From Corynebacterium suranareeae (GTDB lineage: Bacteria > Actinomycetota > Actinomycetes > Mycobacteriales > Mycobacteriaceae): a stretch of DNA of 64,000 bases. Shown in pieces: positions 17,442 to 25,603 of this stretch. Numbering within the stretch: the stretch's first letter is position 1; every line of letters begins with the position of its first letter. The notes beneath the pieces were generated by a model. It ran no database searches. It had not been told where the DNA came from and was given only the letters and a program-made list of their open reading frames with translations. Both the position numbers and the translations under genes were made by a program. The stretch spans positions 1,922,001 to 1,986,000 of the forward strand of contig NZ_AP017369.1 in the NCBI RefSeq assembly GCF_002355155.1. Reading direction: 5' to 3'.

Positions 17442-17465
17442 TTGTGACTTAAATGAAAGTCACAA
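17442..17465. promoter_or_regulatory. Palindrome upstream of secreted Ig-like gene
   Basis: TTGTGACTT and AAGTCACAA form a perfect 9-bp inverted repeat with a 6-nt spacer, about 85 bp upstream of the start codon at 17550 and near AT-rich promoter-like DNA. It could be an operator or a hairpin. The rest of the 17242-17549 gap shows nothing else I can name. Confidence 0.5.
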
Positions 17466-17549
17466 ACTTTGTTGGGGTTTCTTTAAAGTAAAATACAGAA
17501 GTTTCTCCGGCAAAAACCTCGCCACTTTCTACAGAAAGGCGTCTTCCTC

Positions 17550-18083
17550 ATGAAGGCTTCTCAGACCCTCACCCGCAACACTCGTGCACGCAAGCTCGGT
17601 ATGGGTATTCTCGCAGCAACTATTATGGCTACCGGTGCACTTGCCGGCACTGCTCCACAGGCGGCAGCAGCAGTAGACACCACTGCCCCATACGTGTCCT
17701 ATGTCGTTGACGTTCCTGGCAAGGTTGGTGAACCAATCAAGCCTCAGTACCTCACCATCTCCGATCAGTCCGCATACACTGTGACCTTCAAGTACATGCC
17801 ATCCTGGTTAAAGTACGACGCAAACAAGAAGATGCTGTACGGTACCCCAACCGAGGTTGATGTCTGGACTCCTGAGGTACATGTCGTTGATGCCTACGGC
17901 AACAAGACTGTTCGCTACTTCACTGTTGTAGCAGTCCCAGCAAGCACTGCTCCAACCACCACCACACCATCTACTCCAAAGCCATCTACTCCACAGGTGA
18001 CTACCCCAACTACTCCGAAGTCTCCTACCCTGCCGAAGTCCACCTTCGACTGGACCTTGTGGGGCTCCATCTTTGGTTTCTAG
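17550..18083 (+). CDS. Secreted Ig-like domain protein with Thr/Pro linker, 177 aa
   Basis: Signal peptide with basic N-terminus and hydrophobic core (about residues 15-38, cleavage near AAAA-VD). Residues 42-130 resemble a putative-Ig (cadherin-like) domain: VGEPIKP, PSWLKYDANKKMLYGTP, and VHVVDAYGNKTVRYFTVVAV match the strand pattern of that family. A Thr/Pro/Ser linker follows, then an aromatic C-terminus (FDWTLWGSIFGF) that might associate with the envelope. Stands alone between a palindromic promoter region and a terminator. Probably a small cell-surface protein. Confidence 0.8.
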   Translation: MKASQTLTRNTRARKLGMGILAATIMATGALAGTAPQAAAAVDTTAPYVSYVVDVPGKVGEPIKPQYLTISDQSAYTVTFKYMPSWLKYDANKKMLYGTPTEVDVWTPEVHVVDAYGNKTVRYFTVVAVPASTAPTTTTPSTPKPSTPQVTTPTTPKSPTLPKSTFDWTLWGSIFGF

Positions 18084-18118
18084 TTCTCACTAGCACCTCG
18101 AAAAAGCACCACCTTTTA

Positions 18119-18164
18119 AACAACCCTTGTACTGCACCTTTATGCACTACAGGGGTTGTTTTTT
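18119..18164 (+). terminator. Rho-independent terminator
   Basis: AACAACCC(C)TGTA paired with TACAGGGGTTGTT plus T6, 30 bp before leader element 5. Confidence 0.85.
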
Positions 18165-18193
18165 ATGTGCGCACACAAATTCTTTAGAAAGAC

Positions 18194-18216
18194 AACGACA
18201 GCACAGCTGCGTTCGG
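18194..18216 (+). promoter_or_regulatory. Leader hairpin element, copy 5 of 14
   Basis: AACGACAGC/ACA/GCTGCGTT with bulged A, then CGG. Second helix AGGTGTG (18221-18227) with CACACCT (18240-18246), 7 bp perfect. Confidence 0.87.
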
Positions 18217-18287
18217 ATACAGGTGTGACAAACTCTTGCCACACCTCGCACCCCAACCGTGCACAATCCCAGAAAGAGGTCATACCC

Positions 18288-18926
18288 ATGTCCCAGAAAA
18301 TCAACTTTGGTATCGGCGAAGAATGCTCCACATGGACACACCACTCTGATGATCAAGCACGTAACGGCATCGTCAACAAACTGCCACTCACCCAACCCAT
18401 GATTGATGCACTTACCCCTGAGGTGCTTACTGATGCGCGCACCCGCATTCTTTCCCGCCTTGCCTCTAGTCGCTACCAATACAGTGCTGCCAACGAGTAC
18501 ACCCAGCCCGATCTACTCCTGGGTCGCTCGGGTCAATTCGACAATCAAGTCATCACCGCGCTAGTCAAAGACAAAGACGGCAAACAGAGGCACTGCTACG
18601 CCAAAGGCTTCGATATTGCCTATGCCATTGTTATGTTCACCAACTACGAGATCCAACTCCCCTACGCCGATGTCCACAACATTGATCCAGCACTAATCCG
18701 CGAACCCCACTGGGACGGCGAAGAGATGCCTGAGATGCTCACCATAGATGACCTCGTAGACACTGAAAAGAAATCTATCGCCGGCATCCTCACTGTTGAA
18801 CACTATGTGGCCTACAACGATGAGGGCAACATACGACAAGACCCCACACTTGATGAGGATCTTTTCTCTGTTCTCTATAGCTCACTGATCGCGGCTGAAA
18901 AGATGCGCGAAAAAATCGAAGGATAA
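18288..18926 (+). CDS. Hypothetical protein, 212 aa
   Basis: Start at 18288 has AGAAAGAGG 10 nt upstream; an in-frame GTG inside the leader element would add about 20 residues. Soluble, acidic, mixed alpha/beta, with no motif I recognise. Followed 5 bp later by a lipoprotein gene, so the pair is an operon under leader element 5. Confidence 0.75.
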   Translation: MSQKINFGIGEECSTWTHHSDDQARNGIVNKLPLTQPMIDALTPEVLTDARTRILSRLASSRYQYSAANEYTQPDLLLGRSGQFDNQVITALVKDKDGKQRHCYAKGFDIAYAIVMFTNYEIQLPYADVHNIDPALIREPHWDGEEMPEMLTIDDLVDTEKKSIAGILTVEHYVAYNDEGNIRQDPTLDEDLFSVLYSSLIAAEKMREKIEG

Positions 18927-18931
18927 CAACG

Positions 18932-19417
18932 ATGAAAAAGACTATTGTTTCTGCCCTTGCTGTACTTGTGGCACTCACTGCAACCGCGTGCGGACCTATG
19001 CCTGACACTACCGCTGATTCCGATACTGCTGCTCATGCGCCAGCCACCAACACTGTGGCACAAGCCATTGAAGACAGCAGCAACGGCGCCGATACCGATG
19101 CACCTCCGAAACGCCATGTTCAAGACATTGAGACCTTCACGCCGCAACAGTTTGGCACCGCGTTTGATAAATACTCTTCTCAAGATCCACTTCAGCTAAG
19201 GTATGTCCTGCTCCCTGATGGGCAATATGTACTCTGCATCCGCGACTGGGATAAAAAGGGCTACGCCGGAGGGCTTGCCATGTCCTGCGATTGGGACAAC
19301 AAAGTCCCTGCAGACGGCATTATCCCCATGCCGACAAATAATGCAGGCACCCCAGACTCCGCAAAAACTACAAATGCCACCGAAGCAACAGAGCCGACTG
19401 ACGCGCCTGCGCAATAA
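18932..19417 (+). CDS. Lipoprotein, 161 aa
   Basis: Lipobox LTATAC at residues 15-20 after a short basic/hydrophobic signal: a typical SPase II site, so the mature protein is anchored at Cys20. An Ala/Asp/Thr-rich flexible linker precedes a small domain (about residues 60-125) with two Cys (VLCIRDWD and MSCDWD) that may form a disulfide. The Thr/Ala tail is low complexity. Second gene of the element-5 operon. Confidence 0.82.
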   Translation: MKKTIVSALAVLVALTATACGPMPDTTADSDTAAHAPATNTVAQAIEDSSNGADTDAPPKRHVQDIETFTPQQFGTAFDKYSSQDPLQLRYVLLPDGQYVLCIRDWDKKGYAGGLAMSCDWDNKVPADGIIPMPTNNAGTPDSAKTTNATEATEPTDAPAQ

Positions 19418-19441
19418 ATCCGCACAGCAAAACCACCACAT

Positions 19442-19472
19442 AACCCCTTAAGTACCCGCTTAAGGGGTTTTT
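19442..19472 (+). terminator. Rho-independent terminator
   Basis: AACCCCTTAAG pairs with CTTAAGGGGTT, then T-rich. Confidence 0.85.
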
Positions 19473-19529
19473 CCCCTGTATCTCCCTGCACCGCAACTCG
19501 TACACGACCGTTAAGAAAGGTTTTCCGCC

Positions 19530-20000
19530 ATGAACGCTCAGCAGCAACTGACCTCGACCACCGACTACGCGACACAACTCGCTGGCACCTTTGTACAGAA
19601 ACTCCACAGCGAAGCAGACCTAACGCAGACCTTCTTTAAAACAACGTCTGACGATTGGGTGCGCACCTCTTATCCGGGCCTCAAAGACCTCGATGTGCTC
19701 AAGCGCTACACCAATGAAGAAATGGCCGACATAGCAACAACTGTGCTCTATGCGCCTGATGATCTCTCAAACAAACACAATATCTTCAAAACCTACGCAG
19801 TGCACGAATCTGTACTTGACGAGCTTGCCATCGGATCTATTATCTGCGACGACAGCAACTACCCTGTGCCGCTGATGAAATTGCCCCACGCGGATAACCC
19901 TTTTTACGCCAAGTGGTCCATGTTCGGGATTAATGGCGACTTCGACAGTGAAGATATTCTCGGCGTCAGGATCAAAACCAGAATTCTTCACAGCGCCTAG
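19530..20000 (+). CDS. Hypothetical protein, 156 aa
   Basis: AAGAAAGG lies 11 nt upstream of the ATG. Cytoplasmic-looking, helical N-terminus, then beta-rich C-terminal half with VPLMKLPHADNPFYAKW. Flanked by terminators on both sides, so a single-gene unit without a leader element. Not recognised. Confidence 0.72.
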   Translation: MNAQQQLTSTTDYATQLAGTFVQKLHSEADLTQTFFKTTSDDWVRTSYPGLKDLDVLKRYTNEEMADIATTVLYAPDDLSNKHNIFKTYAVHESVLDELAIGSIICDDSNYPVPLMKLPHADNPFYAKWSMFGINGDFDSEDILGVRIKTRILHSA

Positions 20001-20017
20001 ATTCCACACCACTATCC

Positions 20018-20067
20018 AAGCCCTCAGACAAAACGCACCAGGTTTTGTCTGAGGGCTTTCTTTTTTC
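20018..20067 (+). terminator. Rho-independent terminator
   Basis: AAGCCCTCAGACAAAAC pairs perfectly with GTTTTGTCTGAGGGCTT; T-rich tail. Confidence 0.9.
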
Positions 20068-20109
20068 TGGCCCCGCTTTTCTCGTGCACACACCTTAAAA
20101 GCACAAGAC

Positions 20110-20132
20110 AACGACAGCACAGCTGCGTTCGG
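20110..20132 (+). promoter_or_regulatory. Leader hairpin element, copy 6 of 14
   Basis: AACGACAGC/ACA/GCTGCGTT with bulged A, then CGG. A small GCCTGC/GCAGGC hairpin follows. A GTG at 20141 in frame with the next gene would add 23 residues. Confidence 0.83.
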
Positions 20133-20209
20133 GAGCATATGTGAATCCTCGCTGTGCCTGCACTCGCAGGCATACAGCTTACTCAACAACACAGAAAGTA
20201 CCCCTCACC

Positions 20210-20467
20210 ATGCTTAACGCACTTAACGCTGTCCTTGATGTTGTCGAATCTGCCCAAGGGCTTGTCTTTGTCGGCATCACTGCTTGCCTGCTCACTCTTG
20301 CTGTTATCTACATCAAGAACTATCCCCACGCGCCACAGCCTGCTACCTACCACCAAGACCACCCTGACCAACCAACTGTGCCAGAGCCGCTGCACGTTCT
20401 TAAAACCGCCCAAAAAACTAACTCTAATCTCCACAGTGATCTCTACGCTGAAGAAAAGAGCGCATGA
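20210..20467 (+). CDS. Small membrane-anchored protein, 85 aa
   Basis: Start at 20210 follows AGAAAG. One N-terminal membrane helix (about residues 14-37, GLVFVGITACLLTLAVIYI) and a short Pro/His-rich cytoplasmic or external tail. The stop overlaps the next ATG in an ATGA, so translation is coupled to the coiled-coil protein. First gene of the element-6 operon. Confidence 0.72.
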   Translation: MLNALNAVLDVVESAQGLVFVGITACLLTLAVIYIKNYPHAPQPATYHQDHPDQPTVPEPLHVLKTAQKTNSNLHSDLYAEEKSA

Positions 20468-20841
20468 TCATGCCGTCCATGTACGAACAGCACGTTCTGA
20501 ACTACCTCAACGACCCTAAATCCACTGAAATTGTCCTGAACTCTTCGATGCATTCCCTTGAGCTTCTTCAACAAGAATCTTTGAACATTTATAGCGGTGA
20601 CCACTGGCTTTTTAGTAGTAAAAACTCACGTTACCCAAAACTTCATGAACTTCGCCGGGATGCTTATCGTGCTGGTGTGGAGGATGGCCTGCGACAGTCA
20701 CAGCGCATCTTAGAAGACTTTCAATCCACTATTCACAAGATTGTTCAAAAGCGCGAGCAGCCAAGCTATAAGGATCTGCAGGCAGAACTTGCTGCAGCCC
20801 GCCAAGAACTCGCTCAACTCAAAGACCAGAAAGAGAGCTAA
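20464..20841 (+). CDS. Helical hypothetical protein with C-terminal coiled coil, 125 aa
   Basis: Overlaps the upstream stop by 4 bp (ATGA). The C-terminal third (DLQAELAAARQELAQLKDQKES) is a clear coiled coil. No enzymatic motif. Probably binds one of its operon neighbours, the small membrane protein or the ATP-grasp protein that starts 2 bp after it. Confidence 0.73.
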   Translation: MIMPSMYEQHVLNYLNDPKSTEIVLNSSMHSLELLQQESLNIYSGDHWLFSSKNSRYPKLHELRRDAYRAGVEDGLRQSQRILEDFQSTIHKIVQKREQPSYKDLQAELAAARQELAQLKDQKES

Positions 20842-20843
20842 CC

Positions 20844-22082
20844 ATGACCATATCCACTCAGCCTCGCACCATCGTCTCTGTCACTGTGCGTGCGCTGCAC
20901 CATTGCGCAGTCACCGACATGTACGTTTTCGCACAGATCATGGGTGACCCTGATCTTAAAACCTCATTAGAACTCGCAGAGCACGCTGCCGATCTGCTCT
21001 ATGACAACCGCACCGGTCTACAACCAGACTATGAAAACACTGTTGAAGATCTCTTTAAATTGCACGCTGCTGTTGTAGCCGTTGGTGCGGAGAACGTTGT
21101 TATCAACAAGAACAACTCGCAGGTTCTTGCACTCAGTCCCAAGGCAACCGGCCCAGATAACATCGTTGACCTGCACGCATTGCTGTCGCTTCCTGATGTG
21201 CATGTGTTTCATGTCGGCGGTGTGTCAACCAACCGCAACGGAGTGCTGTTTCCGCGTGATACTACGCACTGCTATCCCACCAACAGCGCTATTCGTGCTG
21301 GTCTTCGTCGCGCATTCCGCCAACTCACCGTGAAAGAGGATGATGCACACACCGCAGAAGCTCACGTTATCCGACTCCTCAAAACAATGACGAATCAGCC
21401 AGGTGACCCGTTCCTGCTCAAAGTCCTTGAGGACAAACACCCGCTGCTAGAAGTTACCCTCAATGATGACGGTTCCCAGCTGCTGTGTACCAACGACTAC
21501 TTTGAGTTTTTCGATGATTGGCTTATGTCAACACTGAGTCACCGCAGCACTGTCACCATTCTTGTGCAAGAAAAGATCACCATGCACAGCGAATACCGCT
21601 GCTTCACCAAAAACGGGAAAGTTATTACTTCTGCTGCCAATATTGATCACCACACCCCACTTAATGTCAATCTCGACACTGCTCCGGGTTGCCCTGATCT
21701 CCGCATCCAAGCCCGTCGCACTAGCGGCGGTGAGATTCTGCCCATTACCGCAGACGCCATGAGAGTCGTGCTCGCGCTGCATGATTTCGCCAACACAGTT
21801 GCACGAGCTGTCTATGACAACCCTAGTAAAGACTCCCCATTCGACCCCCCGTTGGATGATTATCTGTGTCTCGATGTTGCCTGGGATGCTGATAACAACC
21901 TCCCAGTTGTCGTCGAAGTCAATCCTGTGGCGATGTCTGGGCTCTTTGCTACTGATGTCTACCGCACCGGCTATCTCGTTGATTTCATTAGGCACTACAC
22001 CTCCAATCCAGATAATCGCCTGACCAGTGTGTTTGCACAGGGTGGGTTCTCGCGTGCTGTCAGCAACAGCTCGCAGTTGTAG
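20844..22082 (+). CDS. ATP-grasp domain protein, 412 aa
   Basis: The C-terminal half has the layout of an ATP-grasp ligase: a motif with HSEYRCFTKNGKVITSAAN, then DYLCLDVAWDADNNLPVVVEVNP, whose Asp and Glu-x-Asn are the usual Mg-ATP ligands. Similar domains are annotated as DUF4343-type ATP-grasp proteins in phages and bacteria. The N-terminal 180 residues are unrecognised. It is the third gene of the element-6 operon and the second ATP-grasp protein of the window. The product of the reaction is unknown; peptide or amino-acid ligation is typical for the fold. Confidence 0.75.
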   Translation: MTISTQPRTIVSVTVRALHHCAVTDMYVFAQIMGDPDLKTSLELAEHAADLLYDNRTGLQPDYENTVEDLFKLHAAVVAVGAENVVINKNNSQVLALSPKATGPDNIVDLHALLSLPDVHVFHVGGVSTNRNGVLFPRDTTHCYPTNSAIRAGLRRAFRQLTVKEDDAHTAEAHVIRLLKTMTNQPGDPFLLKVLEDKHPLLEVTLNDDGSQLLCTNDYFEFFDDWLMSTLSHRSTVTILVQEKITMHSEYRCFTKNGKVITSAANIDHHTPLNVNLDTAPGCPDLRIQARRTSGGEILPITADAMRVVLALHDFANTVARAVYDNPSKDSPFDPPLDDYLCLDVAWDADNNLPVVVEVNPVAMSGLFATDVYRTGYLVDFIRHYTSNPDNRLTSVFAQGGFSRAVSNSSQL

Positions 22083-22146
22083 GACTGGTGGGTGGTCTCG
22101 ACACTGTGCCCTAGGTGCTGCTGCGTACCAACGCAGCGCCCACAAA

Positions 22147-22168
22147 AATGCAGCACAGCTGCATTCGG
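22147..22168 (+). promoter_or_regulatory. Leader hairpin element, copy 7 of 14
   Basis: AATGCAGC/ACA/GCTGCATT without bulge, then CGG. The outer pairs differ from AACG/CGTT but still pair. An 11-bp hairpin (CACGGGGCTTG with CAAGCCCCGTG, 22187-22221) follows. No well-formed start codon follows until 22459. Confidence 0.83.
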
Positions 22169-22176
22169 GTGAACCC

Positions 22177-22326
22177 GTGACAATCGCACGGGGCTTGTTT
22201 ACCTGGCACTCAAGCCCCGTGCACCGCATCAACAACCAACCTAAAAGAAAGGTTTTCCCACCCGTATCTGAACACTCCGAAAACTACATCCACCGTACCT
22301 ACGGTGTACCCACCTTCGTTTTCTGA
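22177..22326 (+). other. Possible remnant small ORF after leader element 7
   Basis: A GTG at 22177 opens a 49-codon frame through the hairpin. Within it, AGAAAGG at about 22245 is an excellent ribosome binding site followed by a Val (GTA) codon where a start would be expected. Either a small gene has lost its start codon, or the GTG-initiated peptide is real. I list it as uncertain. Confidence 0.3.
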
Positions 22327-22365
22327 TAATTAAACCCCACCGCGCGCTGTATCTGCTGTATCCGA

Positions 22366-22398
22366 CACCCCTTGAAGCCCTGCTTGAAGGGGTGTTTT
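22366..22398 (+). terminator. Rho-independent terminator
   Basis: CACCCCTT pairs with AAGGGGTG, then TTTT, between the leader-7 region and the next gene. Confidence 0.75.
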
Positions 22399-22458
22399 GC
22401 ACACCTACCAACATCTCCCCCTACCCGCACCCGTACACCTCTAAAAAAAGAGAGCTTT

Positions 22459-22929
22459 ATCATGTTCGAATCCCCTACACCTATCACTGTTCACGTCGAA
22501 CCAAAGACACTCAGCGCTGTTACTGACCTTACGGTCGATGCACGAGAACTCGCAGAGCTACTGCTCAGCACCACTGACTACCGTGTGTTCTACATGCCAC
22601 GTCTCGCCGGCGTGACCCCTATCGTGTCCTACCTCTATGTCTCCGATGGGGAAAACTTCCTCATCGTTGGTCGCTCTACCTATGTGCCCTGGGAATACTA
22701 CGTCCACTACCCCATCAAGCCATCACGTGAATTTGGCTCCGCTATTGCAGTGCCACTCGATGAATCTGATGCACCAGAAGATGCCACAGCTGTTGTTGCT
22801 CTTACCAAGCAATACATGCAACCAATCATCACCCCAGGTGCGAGTTATATGCGGGGCTTTTACAATCATGTCACCTTCGACAACCACCTCAATGCCCATC
22901 GACCACTGACCCAGATCATCTCAGACTAA
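22459..22929 (+). CDS. Hypothetical protein, 156 aa
   Basis: Start at 22459 with AAAAGAGAG 9 nt upstream. Beta-rich, aromatic protein (WEYYVHYPIKPS) with no signal peptide. It opens the block of small same-strand genes that runs to 34.5 kb. No clear copy of the LP-HP-YG repeat found in its neighbours. Confidence 0.72.
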   Translation: MMFESPTPITVHVEPKTLSAVTDLTVDARELAELLLSTTDYRVFYMPRLAGVTPIVSYLYVSDGENFLIVGRSTYVPWEYYVHYPIKPSREFGSAIAVPLDESDAPEDATAVVALTKQYMQPIITPGASYMRGFYNHVTFDNHLNAHRPLTQIISD

Positions 22930-22951
22930 CAGCTATATTCACCTAGCTACT

Positions 22952-23000
22952 CCATCTGCACGACCTGTGCGCCTATACATCAGTACATCAGTGCAGATGG
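22952..23000 (+). repeat. Ten-bp inverted repeat in leader of 23049
   Basis: CCATCTGCAC (22952-22961) and GTGCAGATGG (22991-23000) are perfect arms around a 29-nt loop. No T-run, so a leader structure rather than a terminator. Confidence 0.55.
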
Positions 23001-23048
23001 TGAGATCTGATCCATGATCCCCACACTTTAAGAAAGAAGCCGTTCATC

Positions 23049-23441
23049 ATGTCTAATTCTGAATCTGCCTCCCTACCCGAGCCACTTCCAGAGGGTTTAG
23101 CGCTGTACGACCACCCTGAGCACGGTCTTGTAGTGACGTCCTCCAACGAAAACACCCCACATGTCACCAGCGTGCTCACCACCTCAGAGTCATTTGACAT
23201 AACCCCTGAAAAATTGACCGAATGGCAAGACGTCCGAGTCCACAACGCCACCAACGTTGATTTGCCGGCAGAATTTCGACTCGTTCAGCATCCTGCGTGG
23301 GGTCGCATGATCGTCAGCACCGCAAATCATCAATACGCCGAAAACATTTACCCAGCCATCTTTGTCGATCCGCGTGACACCTGGAAAATTGTTGATGCGC
23401 ACATCATCACTGTGCATAAATCCTCATTGACCTTCATCTAG
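23049..23441 (+). CDS. LP-HP-YG repeat protein, 130 aa
   Basis: Two copies of a repeat seen in nine genes of this block: LPEGLALYDHPEHGLVVTS near residue 13 and LPAEFRLVQHPAWGRMIVS near residue 75. The consensus is LPxxLxLAxHPxYGRVxVS followed by a short hydrophobic strand. Cytoplasmic, about 60 residues per repeat. Function not recognised. The gene is followed 21 bp later by 23463 and probably cotranscribed. Confidence 0.75.
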   Translation: MSNSESASLPEPLPEGLALYDHPEHGLVVTSSNENTPHVTSVLTTSESFDITPEKLTEWQDVRVHNATNVDLPAEFRLVQHPAWGRMIVSTANHQYAENIYPAIFVDPRDTWKIVDAHIITVHKSSLTFI

Positions 23442-23462
23442 CCTTCTGAAAGAGCACTCGCT

Positions 23463-23738
23463 ATGACTACACCATCGCCATATTCGCTCTATGACCTGCT
23501 GAAAGATTTCATCAACGCTCCGCAGGATTTCACCTGGATGCTCGCGCAACACAATAATGAGCAATATTTGATCCACAGCATCAACCAAGAAAATCAGATC
23601 TGCCTGCTAATTGCTCACGATGGATCTGGGTTGTCTACTGCAAGCACCACTGAAGTATTCCCGTATCTCCGCAAAGATTCACCGATCGGTCTCGCACCAC
23701 AACCAATTAAGAAAACCCTCGTGCTGCCACGGGCTTAA
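23463..23738 (+). CDS. Small hypothetical protein, 91 aa
   Basis: The N-terminus (YSLYDLLKDFINAPQDFTWMLAQ) resembles the N-terminus of the 385-aa repeat protein at 31833 (YTVHELLRAPHNFTINELQF), a shared DLL-x-AP-x-F-T motif. It lacks the repeat itself. A/G-rich ribosome binding site. Unknown function. Confidence 0.7.
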   Translation: MTTPSPYSLYDLLKDFINAPQDFTWMLAQHNNEQYLIHSINQENQICLLIAHDGSGLSTASTTEVFPYLRKDSPIGLAPQPIKKTLVLPRA

Positions 23739-23793
23739 ACACTCACTTTTCTGTGCCCTTTTCTGTGCCCCACCCCAAAAAAAGACAAGCGAT

Positions 23794-23815
23794 ACAGCAG
23801 CACAGCTGCTGTCGG
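23794..23815 (+). promoter_or_regulatory. Leader hairpin element, copy 8 of 14
   Basis: ACAGCAGC/ACA/GCTGCTGT without bulge, then CGG. The second helix is the best of all copies: GGGGTGATGTG (23814-23824) with CACATCACCCC (23834-23844), 11 bp perfect. Confidence 0.87.
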
Positions 23816-23941
23816 GGTGATGTGTGAGCTCGCCACATCACCCCGCTGGGCTCGTTAAAACCCGCTCGAAAATTCCTCTTAACCTGCATAAACTAGAAAA
23901 CATAAGGTTCGTCAACACCCACTAAGAAAGAACACTCTGCG

Positions 23942-24367
23942 ATGTCTGTTCAACCCACTGCTGTACGTACCGTTACCTCTGCCCCAACTACTGACCTGAC
24001 CGCCACCAAAGCCACCCATCAACTCCCCGCAACCATGATGCTGTGTGCTTATACACCAAATCCACACCGCGCAGCATTAACTGTCGTTGCGTCCCGCGCA
24101 GCTGATCGCTTCGGGCGCCACACCATCTTATGCTTAAGTAACAACACTGCATATGCGCTTGCGGTTCCTGCTGACACACTCACTGTTGAACCCAACAGCA
24201 CACTGCCGACGCAGCTCACTCTCGCTGAACACACCACCTTTGGTGCTGTAGTCGCAGTGCGCACACCAAACACTCGTACCGGACAGCACCTCTATATCCG
24301 ATCTAGTGTTACTGCTGAATCTGCTGTTCATACCGGCACCGCAACACCTGCTGAGCTGGTCCTTTAA
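23942..24367 (+). CDS. LP-HP-YG repeat protein, 141 aa
   Basis: Two repeat units: LPATMMLCAYTPNPHRAALTV near residue 28 and LPTQLTLAEHTTFGAVVAV near residue 88. The first keeps the LP and strand positions but lacks HP-YG. Thr/Ala-rich N-terminus. Single-gene unit between leader element 8 and a strong terminator. Confidence 0.7.
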   Translation: MSVQPTAVRTVTSAPTTDLTATKATHQLPATMMLCAYTPNPHRAALTVVASRAADRFGRHTILCLSNNTAYALAVPADTLTVEPNSTLPTQLTLAEHTTFGAVVAVRTPNTRTGQHLYIRSSVTAESAVHTGTATPAELVL

Positions 24368-24407
24368 CGCTTCACCCACTACTTTTCGCTTCGTTTCACC
24401 CACACCA

Positions 24408-24453
24408 GCACATCACCCTCTCGCATCACGCCAAGAGGGTGATGTGCTTTTTT
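24408..24453 (+). terminator. Rho-independent terminator
   Basis: GCACATCACCCTCT and AGAGGGTGATGTGC, 14 bp perfect, then T6. Confidence 0.9.
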
Positions 24454-24491
24454 CATACTTTTTTTCTTATTACTACAGAAAGAACACCACC

Positions 24492-25106
24492 ATGTCTGCT
24501 TTTGACGAACTTCGCACCAACTACCGCCACAAGTTCACTGATACCTGGCCTGCCGCCACCGTGGTCCGTACCGGTTACTCCGCCAACCCAGCGTTTATCA
24601 TCATCTCCGCTGATGCCATGACGCAGGACACCCATGCCGATTCCAATCTCATCACCGTCAAAGAGCACCTTAACGGCCTGCTACCGTACAGCGTGCAGCG
24701 CAAGGATCGCGCCTTTGTCTCTGAGATCTACACCCCTATTGACCTGCTCGAAGGTGATCCAGAACTAGCTCAAGAAATACTCGATGTGCTCGACACCTTG
24801 AACAACAACGCTGTCTTTGACGATACGCACTACAGCGAGCTTGAACTAGAGCGCCTCAATGAATATGTCATCGACACCTTGGCCTATGACATGAAGTCCG
24901 ACATGATGCGCACTCTACTTAAGGCCCAGCCAGGGGCTGATCTTGAGTCAATGGAAGAACTCGACATTGCAGCTATCCAAGATTGGATTGATTGCAATTC
25001 CTCTACTGTGCTTGAGCACAATGACGGCAGCGTCGATGACGTGCCTTTTGATTCCCTCGCATTAGCCAGGCTCTACCTACAACAGCGCACCGGCCACTCT
25101 GTCTAA
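24492..25106 (+). CDS. Acidic hypothetical protein, 204 aa
   Basis: Start at 24492 has AGAAAGAA upstream. Acidic and mostly helical in the C-terminal half (rich in Leu, Glu, Asp). No motif recognised. First of a run 24492-25164-25604-26361 of closely spaced genes. Confidence 0.73.
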   Translation: MSAFDELRTNYRHKFTDTWPAATVVRTGYSANPAFIIISADAMTQDTHADSNLITVKEHLNGLLPYSVQRKDRAFVSEIYTPIDLLEGDPELAQEILDVLDTLNNNAVFDDTHYSELELERLNEYVIDTLAYDMKSDMMRTLLKAQPGADLESMEELDIAAIQDWIDCNSSTVLEHNDGSVDDVPFDSLALARLYLQQRTGHSV

Positions 25107-25163
25107 GCACGCTGTGTAAAAACACCACCCACGCACACGCGCACACTTCTAAGGAATATACCC

Positions 25164-25586
25164 ATGTCCACCGGCAACAATAGAATCTTTCTCGGCCAGC
25201 TGTTCCATGATGGCTCCTGCATTTTTGACGAGCTTTATCCCCATGAATCCGCACGTCGCGACGGCATCATCGTTGAGCTTATACGCCTTCAAGATGATGA
25301 GCTAGAGCGCACTCATGGCAGCTCCATTGAGCCTATTACCCGCGAAGAAATCAACGATCATCTACAAAAATTCGGTGGCGCTAATGCAGATCAGGCGCTA
25401 CAAGACATCTATTACTGGTTTAGTGAAACAGTCCCCGACATTGACATGCATCTCAGCGACTTTGCTGTACCCGAGTGGGCTGTTGCTGGTGCTAAGGCTG
25501 TTACTAGATCAACACTCGGTGATCTACACCTAGAGTCCGACGCATCAAAGTATTCAGGTCACGGTTATTTTCCTCGACCACGCTAG
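25164..25586 (+). CDS. Hypothetical protein, 140 aa
   Basis: AAGGAAT site 9 nt before the ATG. Acidic with alternating strands and helices, DxDMHLSDF near residue 95. Followed 17 bp later by a TTG-started gene. Not recognised. Confidence 0.7.
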   Translation: MSTGNNRIFLGQLFHDGSCIFDELYPHESARRDGIIVELIRLQDDELERTHGSSIEPITREEINDHLQKFGGANADQALQDIYYWFSETVPDIDMHLSDFAVPEWAVAGAKAVTRSTLGDLHLESDASKYSGHGYFPRPR

Positions 25587-25603
25587 AAAAAGGATAGACA
25601 CCC

